A stretch of 64,000 nt of DNA from Flabesymbios commensalis (GCA_964017125.1 OZ024912.1:62567282-62631281); one strand, 5' to 3'. Counted from the first letter of the stretch, positions 42,148 through 53,393 are shown. Notes: generated from the sequence alone by a model not told the origin. Numbers and translations are program-made.

Positions 42148-42763
42148 TATCTGGTTTTAGAGCTCTGTGAATAATGGGGTACTTTTCCCCTGGTTGCTAC
42201 CTTCCTATACCCGTGTCCAATCCTCACTACACTATGTATACGGCCTATGTATACTACCTCGGTGCACTGGTGTGGTACTGCCAAGCCCCAGTACCCCCTG
42301 TGGCCGTGCGCTATCTGTACTGCTGAGTACTAGCAGTCAGTACCGAGTACTGAGTACTGGCATGCTGTCTGGTTGACTCTGGATTTGATCATACCACAGC
42401 ACCAAGTAGTGATGGTCAGTCAGATACGTAAGTGGGTGATATGTTTGCGGACACTAAACCCAGTAAACATCGTGGTAGCTTGTTACAGCGACCTTGAGAT
42501 AAAAGCAGAAAGATAGTCTGCTCCCAGCAGCCTACCTGGTGCAGGTAGCCCCCGTGTGCGATTAGATAGCCTGCCCTGTACTTCTACTCTTCAATACTAC
42601 ATCTCTCTACTAGTACTTGGCACAAGTACTCCAGTACTGCACCGTGCGTGGCATATCTTTACGAGGGGTCCCCCATATGTGCAAATATATCCTAAGCCAT
42701 TATCAATATAGACAGACCGATAGAGATCTTAATGCCCCCACACCTTTGTGTCACCGCATTTAA
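42148..42763. other. Gene-free stretch with a donor-like site
   Basis: Repeated GTACTGAGTACTAG words at 42290-42360 and a consensus donor GTAAGT at 42428-42433. No exon could be defined. Confidence 0.35.
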
Positions 42764-42814
42764 CCACATTCTGTAGCTCGCAGTAATAGTATGATTGCGA
42801 GCTACAGAATGTGG
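42764..42814. repeat. Perfect 19-base inverted repeat
   Basis: CCACATTCTGTAGCTCGCA and its exact complement with a 13-base centre. Unrelated to the named families. Confidence 0.85.
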
Positions 42815-43299
42815 ATTCACTTTTATCCCAACATTGGCCCCAACATCCCGTGGCTGTTGGGATTTAAATGTGTTGTGATTGCGGATTATCTGTTGAGATA
42901 TATATGCCAAGAACTAAGTCTTGATCATAATGATAATAGTAAATAGAGTAGGGCCTGAGTGTGACCGTTAGAATATCATTCACAAATTATGTTTATGTGA
43001 CTGATGTACTGTTATATTGTGTTTCAAGTAGGACCGTGTGCGCGTGTGATCGTGCATGTGGATTCTGGGCTGCGACGTGAAACCTGATAGCGTGTAACAG
43101 CGGCTGTAGTATGCATAGCCCGGACGATGTAGCCAAGCATGATGTTATTATATTATATGCCAACATAGATGTGTACGTTATAATATAGTGATGTATGAGT
43201 GCTGTAAATATAAAAGTAAATAATATGTGACCAGACCGCACAGTCATTCGTTTCGCAATTCTCTATATATTTTCTTCCGGTCATTCACATGAGACTTAA
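42815..43299. other. Gene-free stretch
   Basis: Nothing recognised. Confidence 0.5.
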
Positions 43300-43403
43300 G
43301 CCAACCGTCACGGCAACGTTGTTTTAATGCTGGTACAGCGTCGTAGACGGTGATCCAGCATTACAGCAACATTTTTTTAGACAATGTCTCGTGTGTGTCG
43401 GGT
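43300..43403. mobile_element. Family J palindrome, decayed
   Basis: CAACGTTGTTTTAATGCTGG and CCAGCATTACAGCAAC flank CGTC-GTA-GACG; right end ATGTCTCGTGTGTGTCGGG. Confidence 0.7.
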
Positions 43404-43690
43404 ATGCCCTCACGTCACATATTTTCCTAGAAACTGTTCCCCTTATATTACATGCTATGCTACCACGAATGGGCACCACGAAACTTTAATTCTGTGACGT
43501 CACAACAGTTAACAGTGACGTCACAGAGGTTTTTTGGGATTTCTACATGCGTGTCTACTCTGCTGTGAAAGTGAAGCGTCTTTTTCTGAAACTGATCCGA
43601 ATAAGAAGAAAGTACAAGTGTTATTATGTTATCTACATAATTGAGTCAAATCGACGTGCTCAGCCCACCTCCGTGACAGCGTCTCGTACT

Positions 43691-43752
43691 TTAACCCTGT
43701 CAGCGCGGGGACCGTTTTTAGATTTTAGATATTTCATCGTTGTAAGGGTCGA
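43691..43752 (+). mobile_element. Family C micro-element, 62 bases
   Basis: TTAACCCTGTCAGCGCGGGG, then TTTTTAGATTTTAGATATTT, then TTGTAAGGGTCGAA: both ends of family C with nearly all the interior deleted. Confidence 0.75.
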
Positions 43753-43863
43753 AATAAATAAAATGTGCCGTGGTGTGTAAAGGGTAGCACACGTGTTTGT
43801 CCGACCGTCCCCAACTTTAAAGTTTGGTTCCCAGATGGAACTGGAAAAAAATAAGGTGCATAC

Positions 43864-43935
43864 CAGTAAACTCAAACATTTGTTTAACATTTATACAACG
43901 CCGGCTCAACGTCTTCGACGTTGGTCCAACATTGG
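43864..43935. mobile_element. Family J, TATAACATTTGTACAA subtype, partial
   Basis: CAAACATTTGTTTAACATTT, then ACGCCGGCTCAACGTC-TTC-GACG; right arm truncated after CCAACATTG. Confidence 0.65.
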
Positions 43936-44003
43936 TCTGCTACATTATAAATATAATATCTAGTATAATACACTATGTGTTGATAAAATATAAAAGCTCA
44001 CAA

Positions 44004-44112
44004 CCCAGCGAACACAAAATACTTGTATAACATTTCTACAACGTCGGCCCAACGTCTTCGACGTTGGTCCAACATTGTACAAATGTTATACAAATGTTTT
44101 GTGTTCGCTGGG
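44004..44112. mobile_element. Family J, TATAACATTTGTACAA subtype, near perfect
   Basis: CCCAGCGAACACAAAATACT to ATGTTTTGTGTTCGCTGGG. Both ends carry the C-G-A version of AGCAAACA (AGCGAACA and TGTTCGCT), again a change present in both arms. Confidence 0.95.
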
Positions 44113-44180
44113 AAGGTGAGACCACCCCTGGACTGCCCATACATGTAAACAGTATAGAATGTAAAGCTTGCAAACTGCGT

Positions 44181-44273
44181 GAACGCTATGTTGGTTGAAT
44201 GTTGGCTAGGCGTCGGCGACGTTGACCAACTTTATACCAACGTAACGTAAACATCTGGGGTTTTTGCTGAGAT
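44181..44273. mobile_element. Family J palindrome, decayed
   Basis: GTGAACGCTATGTTGGTTGA to ACATCTGGGGTTTTTGCTGAG; tip CGTC-GGC-GACG. Confidence 0.65.
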
Positions 44274-44787
44274 GGTGGATAGCGTGTTTCTACCTCGTAG
44301 ATCAGCAGGACTCTCTTTTTTTCGCGCTGGTTGCAGTCTGGCCTCACCAGAAGTTGCGCCACGCCGCGTGCGTTGGGGGTGGAAACCGTCTTTGTCTGTA
44401 TTGTGGCACCCTTTGCCATCTTTGGCATGCGTGTGCCAACTTTCCCATTGCTTTTAACTGGCTATGTATACATATTCGACAGCGGTGTTTGTTTAGTTAC
44501 GACAAATTCCGCGTTTTGTGCGCTAGATGCCAGTTTAATTTTGTATTCACATGATTATAAAAGTGAATAATTTATCCTAAAGGTGTAATATCTTTAAAAA
44601 AAATGATGACATATAAAGCCGACGATGTTGTATGCCCCTATGTATTTTTTTTAATTTGCTCTGGTCTATCAAGTCAGATCTATTTTCCTTGGTTTTATAG
44701 TAAGAATTGCCGGATGTCACCAACCGCATCAGCAGAATATGTGCTTACCAGAACGAACACCCCTCTCCCTTTCTCGCTACAGTCATA
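44274..44787. other. Gene-free stretch
   Basis: Several overlapping minor frames at 44264-44570 in three phases; none resembles a known family. Confidence 0.4.
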
Positions 44788-44930
44788 TAAATATAATGGC
44801 CGTAGACCCATAACATATGTATTCAAATAAAGATGACAAAGCTGACTAAGACATTTGTGATGATTTCAAATTGAACAAATCTTTAGTTTCCATGGTTTAT
44901 ACAAAAATATTTCAGCGTTGTAGTAGGTAA
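44788..44930 (+). mobile_element. Family C tail fragment
   Basis: ATATAATGGCCGTAGACCC to TATTTCAGCGTTGTAG. The hairpin half is absent. Confidence 0.7.
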
Positions 44931-45416
44931 CTATCGTTAATAATGCAACGTAATGGATCCTGTTGATATAAATACATTCTCACATTTTGTTATAAAGCCA
45001 CAGCAAAAAAAATAATTCACCTTGATGCAAATTAATTAGCAAAAACATCGGTGTGGGCGATTACTGTGCATCACAACTGAAAGTAGATGAATATCAATAT
45101 TGACGCATCCTTAAATTTTGCTGTATGCGAGACGATGCTTAAACAAATGAAGTATTATTTATTTAATTAATTATTTTTGTTTTCTCAAATATAAGATGGT
45201 GAAAATGATTTTTTTATTTAACTTATTTCCGATGAAATAGTGAACTTGAGGCCATGGAGCTGTGCTTAGACCTACTAGTACTCAGATTAAGCGAATGCAT
45301 TCGAAAACAACTGCTATACTGTAAAGTTGGGCCCATATAAAATATTCACTGATAAAAATGTGAATACACCACATGTTTATTATAGTATATAAACATGAGG
45401 TATTGGTATCCTTGCA
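44931..45416. other. Gene-free AT-rich stretch
   Basis: Nothing recognised. Confidence 0.5.
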
Positions 45417-45491
45417 AGCACGAGACACGATTTTCGGCCAGCGTTGTAGACATCAAATCAACATTGGGTGAACGTCTATATGTGTACGCTC
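45417..45491. mobile_element. Family J fragment
   Basis: GCACGAGACACGATTTTCGG and AACATTGGGTGAACGTC surround GCGTTGTAGACATC; the left arm is mostly deleted. Confidence 0.55.
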
Positions 45492-45756
45492 TGATGGGAG
45501 GGGGGTAGTCCCGTAGACAGTAGTTGTTTGTCGTAAATTGGTGAATGTCTTTTTTCACATAATAGTCTGTGTATCTCCTGGAGCATAGATAATAACATGT
45601 CATCTCTGACACCCTGTTACGATTGACATACCTGTAGTAACACACGATGCATCATTTCCACTGCTCAGTTCAAATTAGATTTTTTCGCGAATTGATACAT
45701 TTTAATCAACCAGTGACCTCTGACGAAATGTCGCTTCAAATGACGTCTGATAAAAC

Positions 45757-46010
45757 CTAACTTACAACGCTGAATTATTTTTATTTAAACCATGAAAACC
45801 AAAGTTTTTTTCAATTTGAAATCATCACAAATCGTCTTAGTTAGCTCTTTTCGCTTCCTTTGTATACCTATTTTAAGGGTCTACGACTATTATAAATATT
45901 TTAATTCTTTTAGCGCGGGGACCGTCTTTATACGTCAGAATCTGACGTCTACACGTCTACAGACGTCAGATACTGACGTATAAAGACGGTCCCCGCGCTG
46001 AGAAGGTTAT
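45757..46010 (-). mobile_element. Family C MITE with extended palindrome
   Basis: The left half is followed by a duplicated TACACGTCTACAGACGTC at the centre; outer arms GACCGTCTTTATACGTC and GACGTATAAAGACGGTC share the ATACGTC variant found at 13272. TTAA is decayed at both ends. Confidence 0.85.
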
Positions 46011-46028
46011 CATTTTAAATAGTATATG

Positions 46029-46160
46029 AACGACTTGAAAAAACACACCAACGCGAAAGCAAACGCGATTTTTTTGTGTTCGTTTGTTGTGTTTTGGAAA
46101 TGATAAAATAGTGTGTCTGAGTATTTTCGCGCTCGTGTTCGCGTTGGTGAGTTTGACACT
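46029..46160. mobile_element. Unnamed inverted-repeat element
   Basis: CACCAACGCGAAAGCAAACG at the left mirrors CGTGTTCGCGTTGGTG at the right with about 55 bases between. No matching copy elsewhere in the window. Confidence 0.5.
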
Positions 46161-46248
46161 TTAGGGGGATGCGTTTATCTTTGTAAAAAATACCACCGTT
46201 GACTTGATTAGTTTACATGTTCGATTTGACTTGAAATTATGTGTGCTA

Positions 46249-46468
46249 ATAACCCTTCACCTGCTAATTACGACAATAGTCGTTTTTAAATTTTAATCAG
46301 TTTTATTAGCCGATTAAGCCACTTTTATTGCGGATGAAATGAAATGACTGTTTAAACATCAATTTGTACATGTTTGGTCTCAAATTATGTAAATGTGTGT
46401 AATTGTCAACCACTTGAAGTTGTGGATCGCGGTAGCGAGACACAACCTCAAATGGTTGAAATTTAGTG
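46249..46468 (+). mobile_element. Family D hairpin MITE
   Basis: AATAACCCTTCACCTGCTAAT, ACGACAATAGTCGTT and hairpin CCACTTGAAGTTGTG (loop TACC). The right end is lost just after the hairpin. Confidence 0.75.
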
Positions 46469-46903
46469 GACTGGAAATGTACTTGGTTTCTGGTTGTTCA
46501 AGATATGACATTGTTGTATAAACCCCGGCAAGCCAGAAGTATTGTGAACAAAACCACACTGAATTGGAGGAGAAAAACTTGAGGTGAATGCAAATTACTT
46601 TTGCTATTATTTTACAACTTGAATTCTGCCTCCCGTAATGTGCCGCCATTATAGACCTATATTAAATTCCTATATTGAAAATTTCAAAATAAATTTATAA
46701 ATGACAGATCCCGTATTACTGAGTTTATTTTTTTGTAAATGTATACATACGACGTTAATGAGAAGCGGGAGGAAAACACGACTGTGTTTCGTGAGAACAA
46801 GGAAGTTTTATAGATATATATAACCTCCTTGGTGAGAACCGGCTGTTGTAAATGTTAAGAGAATGATGACCCAACGTTCGGAGTTACCTGGTTCGTTATA
46901 ATA

Positions 46904-47136
46904 ATAACCCTCGCACCGCTAACAGCGACTATAATCGTTTTTAATCAGTTTTATTTAGACGTTTAAATCACAGCTATTGGGAATTAAATAAATATTTAAA
47001 TGTATCAAGCTTTAGTCAAATGTTTGGTCTGTAATTAAACAAATATGAGTAATTTCCACCCACTTGAAGTTGTGGATCGCGGTAGCGAGACACAACTTCA
47101 CGTGGGTGAAATTTAAATTTGCGTCGTAAGAGTCAA
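46904..47136 (+). mobile_element. Family D hairpin MITE
   Basis: ATAACCCTCGCACCGCTAAC to GTCGTAAGAGTCAA; ACTATAATCGTTTTTAATC and a near-perfect hairpin with loop TACC. Confidence 0.8.
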
Positions 47137-47443
47137 TATACTGGCACATGTGCGCTTACATAATTATGTACATGTGGTAGGGCGTGTTTTAATAGCCCAG
47201 CGTTTTATTCACTTATAGCACATGTTTATGATGGAACAATTAATGATGACATATGTTTTGCTCGCTCGTACACATTACATGTACACCGTGTTCCCCCCGC
47301 GGGGACAATTATTACATTTTTCCACTGAGAATCAAATGGCTGTATCTCTCAACTGTGTCTAGTGGCAGTTACGCCTCGTTGAACCTCGATTTATGTTGTG
47401 TTTCCTGTTAGTTTATATTGACATACGCGCTGGCTCCCTCTGT
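47137..47443. other. Gene-free stretch
   Basis: Nothing recognised. Confidence 0.5.
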
Positions 47444-47548
47444 TTAACCCTTTTAGCGCGGGGACCTACTTTAAAAGTCAGAGTCTCACGTCTATATTTG
47501 TCAGATTCTGACCTCTGAAGTCGATCCCCGCACTGAAATAATACACAA
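47444..47548 (+). mobile_element. Family C MITE, hairpin only
   Basis: TTAACCCTTTTAGCGCGGGG and a worn palindrome to CCCCGCACTGAAATAAT; the tail is missing. Confidence 0.7.
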
Positions 47549-47908
47549 ATTATAAAAGCTCACAAAATGTTTTTGACGAGTTCGAACTCTCCATATTTAG
47601 GCCTACATGACGCATTATACATATGATTAGACATTGATAGCACTGGAGCACTTATTAATAACCAATTTAATAATTAAACCTCCTGCAACACTATGAGATT
47701 GATATAATGTTCCTTAGTGGCTATAAATATAATATCAATACAGACCTTTATATTATTCGGATTTGAACTTATTTTAGTGTCGGTGCAAGCGAGGATTCTA
47801 GTATATTTGGTGCAAGTAATACTCAATGCGTGCGAGAAATAAAATACAGTCTATTTTTAAATACACAAAAAGTATCGTTGTGTTGTGTAATAATTTACCA
47901 CGACACAC
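47549..47908. other. Gene-free AT-rich stretch
   Basis: Nothing recognised. Confidence 0.5.
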
Positions 47909-47984
47909 TTATTTCACCTCGGAAGTCCACTTCCATAGCATTCATTTCAGCACACAAAAGCGGACTTTAGTGGTGAAAGGGTTA
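47909..47984. mobile_element. Family I palindrome, decayed
   Basis: TTTCACCTCGGAAGTCC at the left and GGACTTTAGTGGTGAAAGGG at the right, with CATAGCATTCATTTCAGCAC between. Matches the intact copy at 62481. Confidence 0.6.
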
Positions 47985-48097
47985 TAGCTATAGATCCGAC
48001 ATGGCACAACAGCATGACTGAAAGCTGTAACTGTCTACTCGAAAAGTAAATAGTCTTACGTTTTAGACTTGTGAGAGCACAACTAATGCTGCCGTGT

Positions 48098-48155
48098 AAA
48101 GCCAAAAGGCAATATCTGCTCACTTTACAAGTGAGCAGATACTGCCTTTTGTCTT
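48098..48155. mobile_element. Family L palindrome
   Basis: AAAGCCAAAAGGCAATATCT and its complement with one or two mismatches around TTTACAAG; the variant GCTCACTT/AAGTGAGC is found in both arms. Confidence 0.85.
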
Positions 48156-48590
48156 GAATAGTCGCCTGGCGCAGTTTGAGATAATGATGATTTAGTGGCA
48201 TTTGTGATTTTAATGTCAAATGTGACTCTGGATGTCCACGTTTGGAAACAGGTAAAACGAGAGTGATGATTACGAGTTGGATGTTTGGTCTACACCAGTT
48301 CATGTAAATGCCGCTGATATTAAATTATCACGAGCTCTTGAATATCGCTTGAAATAAAAACCTCGATCACCTCGATGCCTGCAAGGAAAATGAGGTTCAC
48401 GCACATGACGTCACGTAACGGTATAAAACAAGCCTTTATTAATAAATTCGCGATATTTTCTCGTGTACAAATGCCCGGGTTTTACTGTGTATGTGAATGT
48501 CTGTGCGACATTCAAAGAGACGGTATTACCGGCGTGAGCTTGCTTGACCTTTTGTTTTATCCCGTGCCCGGCCAGTGCTAGTAGTTTGTG
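48156..48590. other. Gene-free stretch
   Basis: Nothing supported. Confidence 0.45.
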
Positions 48591-48849
48591 TTGTGTTCAG
48601 GGTTCATCCACCAATTGATGAAGATCATCATCAGTTTGATGGTGTGGGTTGAGTAACTATGACGTGTGGCTAGTGTGTGTGTGGAGTGAGCACGTACTAG
48701 TACTATTACATACAGTATTGTGGATGAGTCTGGGGTTGAGTGTCACGTTCTTATCACTGCTCGTAACCTCACGTGTACGTCCACGGATGGCGTGTACCGA
48801 CTCTGAGGAGTAAACACGTGCTTATACTCTCATCTCAACATTCAATCAG
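48591..48849 (+). promoter_or_regulatory. Possible untranslated exon with strong donor
   Basis: A moderately GC-rich segment with CACGTG words (48769 and 48815 regions) ending in CAATCAG/GTTAGT, a near-consensus donor at 48850. No TATA box or coding frame. The call rests on composition and the donor alone. Confidence 0.2.
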
Positions 48850-48863
48850 GTTAGTAAACACCG

Positions 48864-48958
48864 CCCCGGCAAACGCGGATCCGATGTTGGATCAATGTTG
48901 TGCCAGCGTCTGCGACGCTGGCCCAACATTGATTCAACATCGGTTCTATGTCTCATGA
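48864..48958. mobile_element. Family J palindrome
   Basis: CCCGGCAAACGCGGATCCGA to TCGGTTCTATGTCTCATG. Arms GGATCAATGTTG and CAACATTGATTC; tip CGTC-TGC-GACG. Confidence 0.8.
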
Positions 48959-49231
48959 TGTACAGCAAGAAGTTAGAACGGATGACAACTCGTACAGCAG
49001 TAAACATGATGGTCAGGAGAGGTGCCCCACGGGTGCACACTGATATGTCTCTAACTATTTTTATCGGTTCGTCACATGTAACTTGAACATGCTAAATTAT
49101 CGGTCTGATTGTGGTCACGCGTCATACTCGGTGTGCAGCACCTTTGGCTGTTTCTTTCAAAAACTACTAAAACAATACGAGCCTTTGTTACCATGGTGAC
49201 GAGCGGGGATGTTGGTTGTGTGTCCGTCACG

Positions 49232-49525
49232 TTAGCCCTTTCAGCGCGGGGACTGTCTATTGACGTCAGAATCTGACGTCAATAGACGTCCAGGGCTCGA
49301 AATAATGCCATTCCTCTAGTCCGGTACTGCCAAAAAATGTGCAGGAATGGCAAAAAAATGTACTGTCCATTCCGATGAACTGGCAAATTTTAGGCCATCC
49401 TAGGACAATGGGCTTTTCTAAGAATGACAGTTTTTACTCAGGAATGGCAGTTACCTTTACTTGTCAGTCCTGTGAATTGGCTTGCCCCCAACGTTTAATT
49501 CCACCCCTGGACGTCTAAAGTCGCC
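49232..49525 (+). mobile_element. Family C MITE split by a hAT-like insert
   Basis: TTAGCCCTTTCAGCGCGGGG and the left palindrome half stop at AATAGACGTC (49290) and GACGTCTAAAGTCGCC resumes at 49510. Arms TCTATTGACGTC and GACGTCAATAGA share one variant. The C tail is missing where a J copy begins. Confidence 0.75.
49291..49509. mobile_element. hAT-like non-autonomous element
   Basis: The left end CAGGGCTCGAAATAA and the complement of the right end, CAGGGGTGGAATTAA, match at 12 of 15 bases; CAGGG ends are usual for hAT elements. GACGTC stands on both sides, a six-base direct repeat that may be part of the target duplication. The interior repeats AGGAATGGCA-type words. No transposase. Confidence 0.7.
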
Positions 49526-49618
49526 ATTCACCCAATGTTGTTTCAATGTTGGCCCATCGTCTTCGACGCTGGCCCAACATTGAAACAACATTGGATGAAT
49601 TTCCCGTGTTTGCTTGCT
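49526..49618. mobile_element. Family J palindrome, left end truncated
   Basis: TTCACCCAATGTTGTTTCAA pairs with TTGAAACAACATTGGATGAA around CGTC-TTC-GACG; right end CCCGTGTTTGCTTG. Confidence 0.85.
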
Positions 49619-50204
49619 GTTCACTGATATGGGGATACAGATCAGTGCGCTATATAACGTGATGTGCGGGGTTTTGTAAACGTCTAAGCAAAAAATTTAG
49701 ATATATAAAGTTCTTGATTTTAGAAAATCTTTGGTTTTAGCAAAGAAGTTATATATGGTTTGAGTTTGTGCATTATGTGGTTGGTATGATAAATCAGCTC
49801 TCTTGAAGGGTGCCAGCCACACAATCTCCATATATAATGCACACAGATACTCCAGTCAAGTCTTATCGTCTCTGTGCATGTGAACTCACAAATCCAAACC
49901 AATATAGATGAAGGTCATTCATGCAGTCAAGTGTGAGATCGCTTCTCTTGAGGCATTTATCAAGACTAACGCTGGGGCGTTGTCGGCTGGACTTTTCTAG
50001 CGTTTGCCAATAAGCACTGATAAGGAGACCGTTGTCTAAGCTCTACTTGTATTGCACAGTTCAGTGCAAATCTAAATATTATGTCAACAAATGTTCAAAT
50101 TACATCTGTACATTATTAACCAATTTTCTTTGATCCCATTTCAAACCATTTATTACGGCTGCCTGTGCTGATAAATATATTTAATTGTCAATGGAAAGAA
50201 TAGT
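49619..50204. other. Gene-free stretch
   Basis: Nothing recognised. Confidence 0.5.
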
Positions 50205-50299
50205 TCTAGACTCAGCGCGACTATAGTGGCTTTTTAATTTATTTTACTAGTCGACCATATCACTTTAATTTATTTTACTAGCCGACCATATCACTTTAA
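50205..50299 (+). mobile_element. Family D MITE, left part
   Basis: CGCGACTATAGTGGCTTTTT begins the family D interior, then a ~32-base unit (TTTATTTTACTAG-CGACC then ATATCACTTTAA) occurs twice before element R starts. The remainder of the D element is at 52570-52825. Confidence 0.65.
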
Positions 50300-52569
50300 T
50301 TAGCTCCCGCCGTCACCGTAGGTGAGACGGAGGGAGCTATGGATTCTACCTCCGGTTTTTTTGGCCTCTTCTTTTGCCTATAACTTTGTAAGAAAATAAG
50401 CTAGGATAACAATTTTTGGTATGTGGGTTACTTCCAGGTGGATAATGGACAGGTTAAAATATTTTTAATCTGAATTCAATACGCAAGGTCGCAGAGGAGA
50501 AAATGATGATGATACGGCGTTGGGCCGTCCGTAAACAATTCGTTTCCGGAGCATATCTCTGAAAGTACTTGTCCGATTGTCTTCAAATTTTACACACAAC
50601 ACCCCTAGGGGGTCTAGTTGTGCCTTTTGGGGTATTTTAACTTTGACCTACTTCTGGTTCAGAACTATGACCTATTCAGACGTTTTGACGCGCACTTCGT
50701 TTCCGGAGCAGATTTCGAAAAGTACTGGGCCGATGACAGTCATATTGCACATACATGTTCTCTAAGGTCCCTAGTTGTGCCTTTTCAGGTTTTTGGACCT
50801 TGAAGTTGACCCAGCACTTTGACCTGATTTATAACATCGGTAAATCCGACTGAAAAATTTTGCGGAATATCATGAAAACCGCTCAAGATAGCTACACCAT
50901 TACTATAAAACAAATTGTGAGGTTTCAGGAGAGGATGCATCTTGAAAAATTTCAAGTCGATTAAATTAAAAATGGCCGCCTATCGGCCATTATTCACCTC
51001 GACAGGCCTGATATTGCGGAATATCATGAAAACCGCTCAAGATAGCTACACCATTAATATCAAATAAATTGTAAGGTTTCAGGAGAGGATGCATCTTGAA
51101 AAATTTCAAGTTGATAAAATTCAAAATGGCCGCCTATCGGCCATCATTCACCTCGACAGGCCTGATATTGTGGAATATTATGAAAACCGCTCAAGATATC
51201 TACACCATTACTATAAAACAAATTGTAAGGCTTCAGGAGAGGATGCATTTTGAAAAAATTCAACTCGTCCAAGTTCAAAATGGCCGCCAATCGGCTATTA
51301 TTCACTTTCACATGGCCGTTTTTTGGTAAACCGTGCTAGATGGCTAGACCATTACTATAAAACAAAATGTGTGATTTCAGGAGAGGATGCATCTTGAAAA
51401 AATTCGACTCGATAAAATTCAAAATGGCCGCTTATCGGCCATTATTCACTTTCACATGGCCGTTATTTGGTCAACCGTGCTAGATGGCTAGACCATTACT
51501 ATAAAACGAAATGTGAGATTTCAGATGAGGATGCATCTTGAAAGAAATTGACTTGATCAAATTTAAAATGGCCGCCTTTTCGGCCATTATTCATTTTCAC
51601 ATGGCTGATATTTGGTAAACCGTGCTAAATGTCTAGACCATTACCTGAAAACTATAAAACAAAGTGTGAGTTTTCGGGGGAGGATGCACCCTGAAAATTG
51701 TTAACTTACGAATTCAAAATGGCCGACAATCAGCATTATTTACCTCGATAGGCCTGATATCAGGTAAACCGTGCTAGATAGCTAGACCATTACTATAAAA
51801 CAAAATGTGACGTTTCGGGAGAGGATGCCTTTTAAAAACTTTCGACTCAATCGAATTCAAAATGGCCGCCTATCGGCCACTATTTACTTTCACATTGCTG
51901 ATATTTGGTAAACCGTGTTAGATAGCTGGACCATTACTATAAAACAAAATGTGAGATTACAAGAGAGGATGCATCTTGAAAAATTTTGACTTGATCAAAT
52001 TCAAAATGGCCTCCTATCGGCCATTATTCACTTTCACATAGGCGATATTTGGTAAACCGTGCTAGATGGCTAGACCATTACTATAGAATGAAATGTGAGA
52101 TTTCAGCTGAGGATGCATCTTGAAAAATTCTGACTCGATCAAATTCAAAATGGCCCCCTATCGGCCATTATTTACTTTCACATGCCCAATATTTTGCAAA
52201 CTGTGTTAGATGCTAGTCCATTACTATAAAACAAAATTTGAGGTTTCGGGGGAGGATGCACCCTAAGTTTTTAACTAATTTATATTGAATTCAAAATTAC
52301 CGTAGATCAGCTATTAGTTAACTCGATTGGCCTGATATCGGGTAAACCGTGCCAGATAGGTAGACCATTACTGGGATACTGATTGGGATCATTAATTTCA
52401 ATGGAGGTTTGCAATCTCTGACAGACTGTCTAGTTCTTATCTTACTCTTAGACTGCGCTTCATGGACCTAGTTGTCTTGATTTTTGACCTAGACTAGGAC
52501 TACATTAATAACCCTACACAAAATTGCTTAAATCAAATTCTAATTCGGAGCGGGAGCTCCTGGACTTAT
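50300..52569 (+). mobile_element. Element R, copy 1 (2.3 kb, tandem core)
   Basis: The left end is a hairpin: AGCTCCCGCCGTCACC, GTA, GGTGAGACGG-A-GGGAGCT. The right end reads CGGAGCGGGAGCTCCTGG, so AGCTCCCGC is inverted at the two ends. After a 500-base unique leader come ten units of 142-156 bases, each with ACCATTACTATAAAACAAA, AGGAGAGGATGCATCTTGAA and ATTCAAAATGGCCGCC, the last forming a small hairpin (AATGGCCG/CGGCCATT). There is no convincing reading frame, so it is non-autonomous. The class is uncertain. Confidence 0.85.
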
Positions 52570-52825
52570 CGTCGGCTAGTAAAATAAACAAGACTACATA
52601 TCACTTTAATTTATTTTACTAGCCGACCATATATCACTGCTATTGCGAATGACATGAGTGTTAAAACAGCAATATTTGCAAATATTCCGTCTTGAACAAC
52701 CAGCACCAAACGGTTAAACAACCATGAGTGATTTTCAGCCACTTGAAGTTGTGGATCGCGGTAGCGAGACACAACTTCGAGTGGTTGAAAAATTAAATTA
52801 TTTAATTTAACGCTTCAGGAGTTAA
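52570..52825 (+). mobile_element. Family D MITE, right part
   Basis: Begins with an inverted copy of the target unit (TCGGCTAGTAAAATAAAC), then a direct copy, then the D interior and perfect hairpin with loop TACC, ending CGCTTCAGGAGTTAA. Confidence 0.7.
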
Positions 52826-53393
52826 AATTGTATAGTCTAAATATAAAATATTTCATTTAATAATTTAATAATCCATCCATATTATTTGTGTCAGACTTAT
52901 AGCCTACTAGTATTCCTAATCTAAACTGGCATTTTTTTTCACTATTAATGCGATGCCATATATACGTATGTATTACTCGAATGTGAATGGACAAACGAAT
53001 AATTTTTGCATGCACTTTCTTGAATCGATTTGTCAGTATGTATAGAGTAATAGAATAATAAATTGATCTTTTGCAGAACTATCAAGTCAATACCACTTGT
53101 CATGTTCTAGGTCAATCTTATTAGTACCTGTATGTAGTTAAGTATACAACATGAATATAAAACTCTGTCATAAATATGAAGTAACGTCATTTCACCTGAT
53201 ATATCGCCGTCAACTAGTGAAGGCAGGATATGGGCTACTTCTAATTTATGGTCTTTTATCGTCTGATTATCTTCATTTGTCATGACCTGCCAACTGTAGC
53301 ATGTAAATATTAATGCCGTACGTTTCTTGAACTGAGACTTCCTTATTTTTGCGAACCGATGTCAATTATTTATATGCAACCACTTGATTATGT
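52826..53393. other. Gene-free AT-rich stretch
   Basis: Nothing recognised. Confidence 0.5.
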
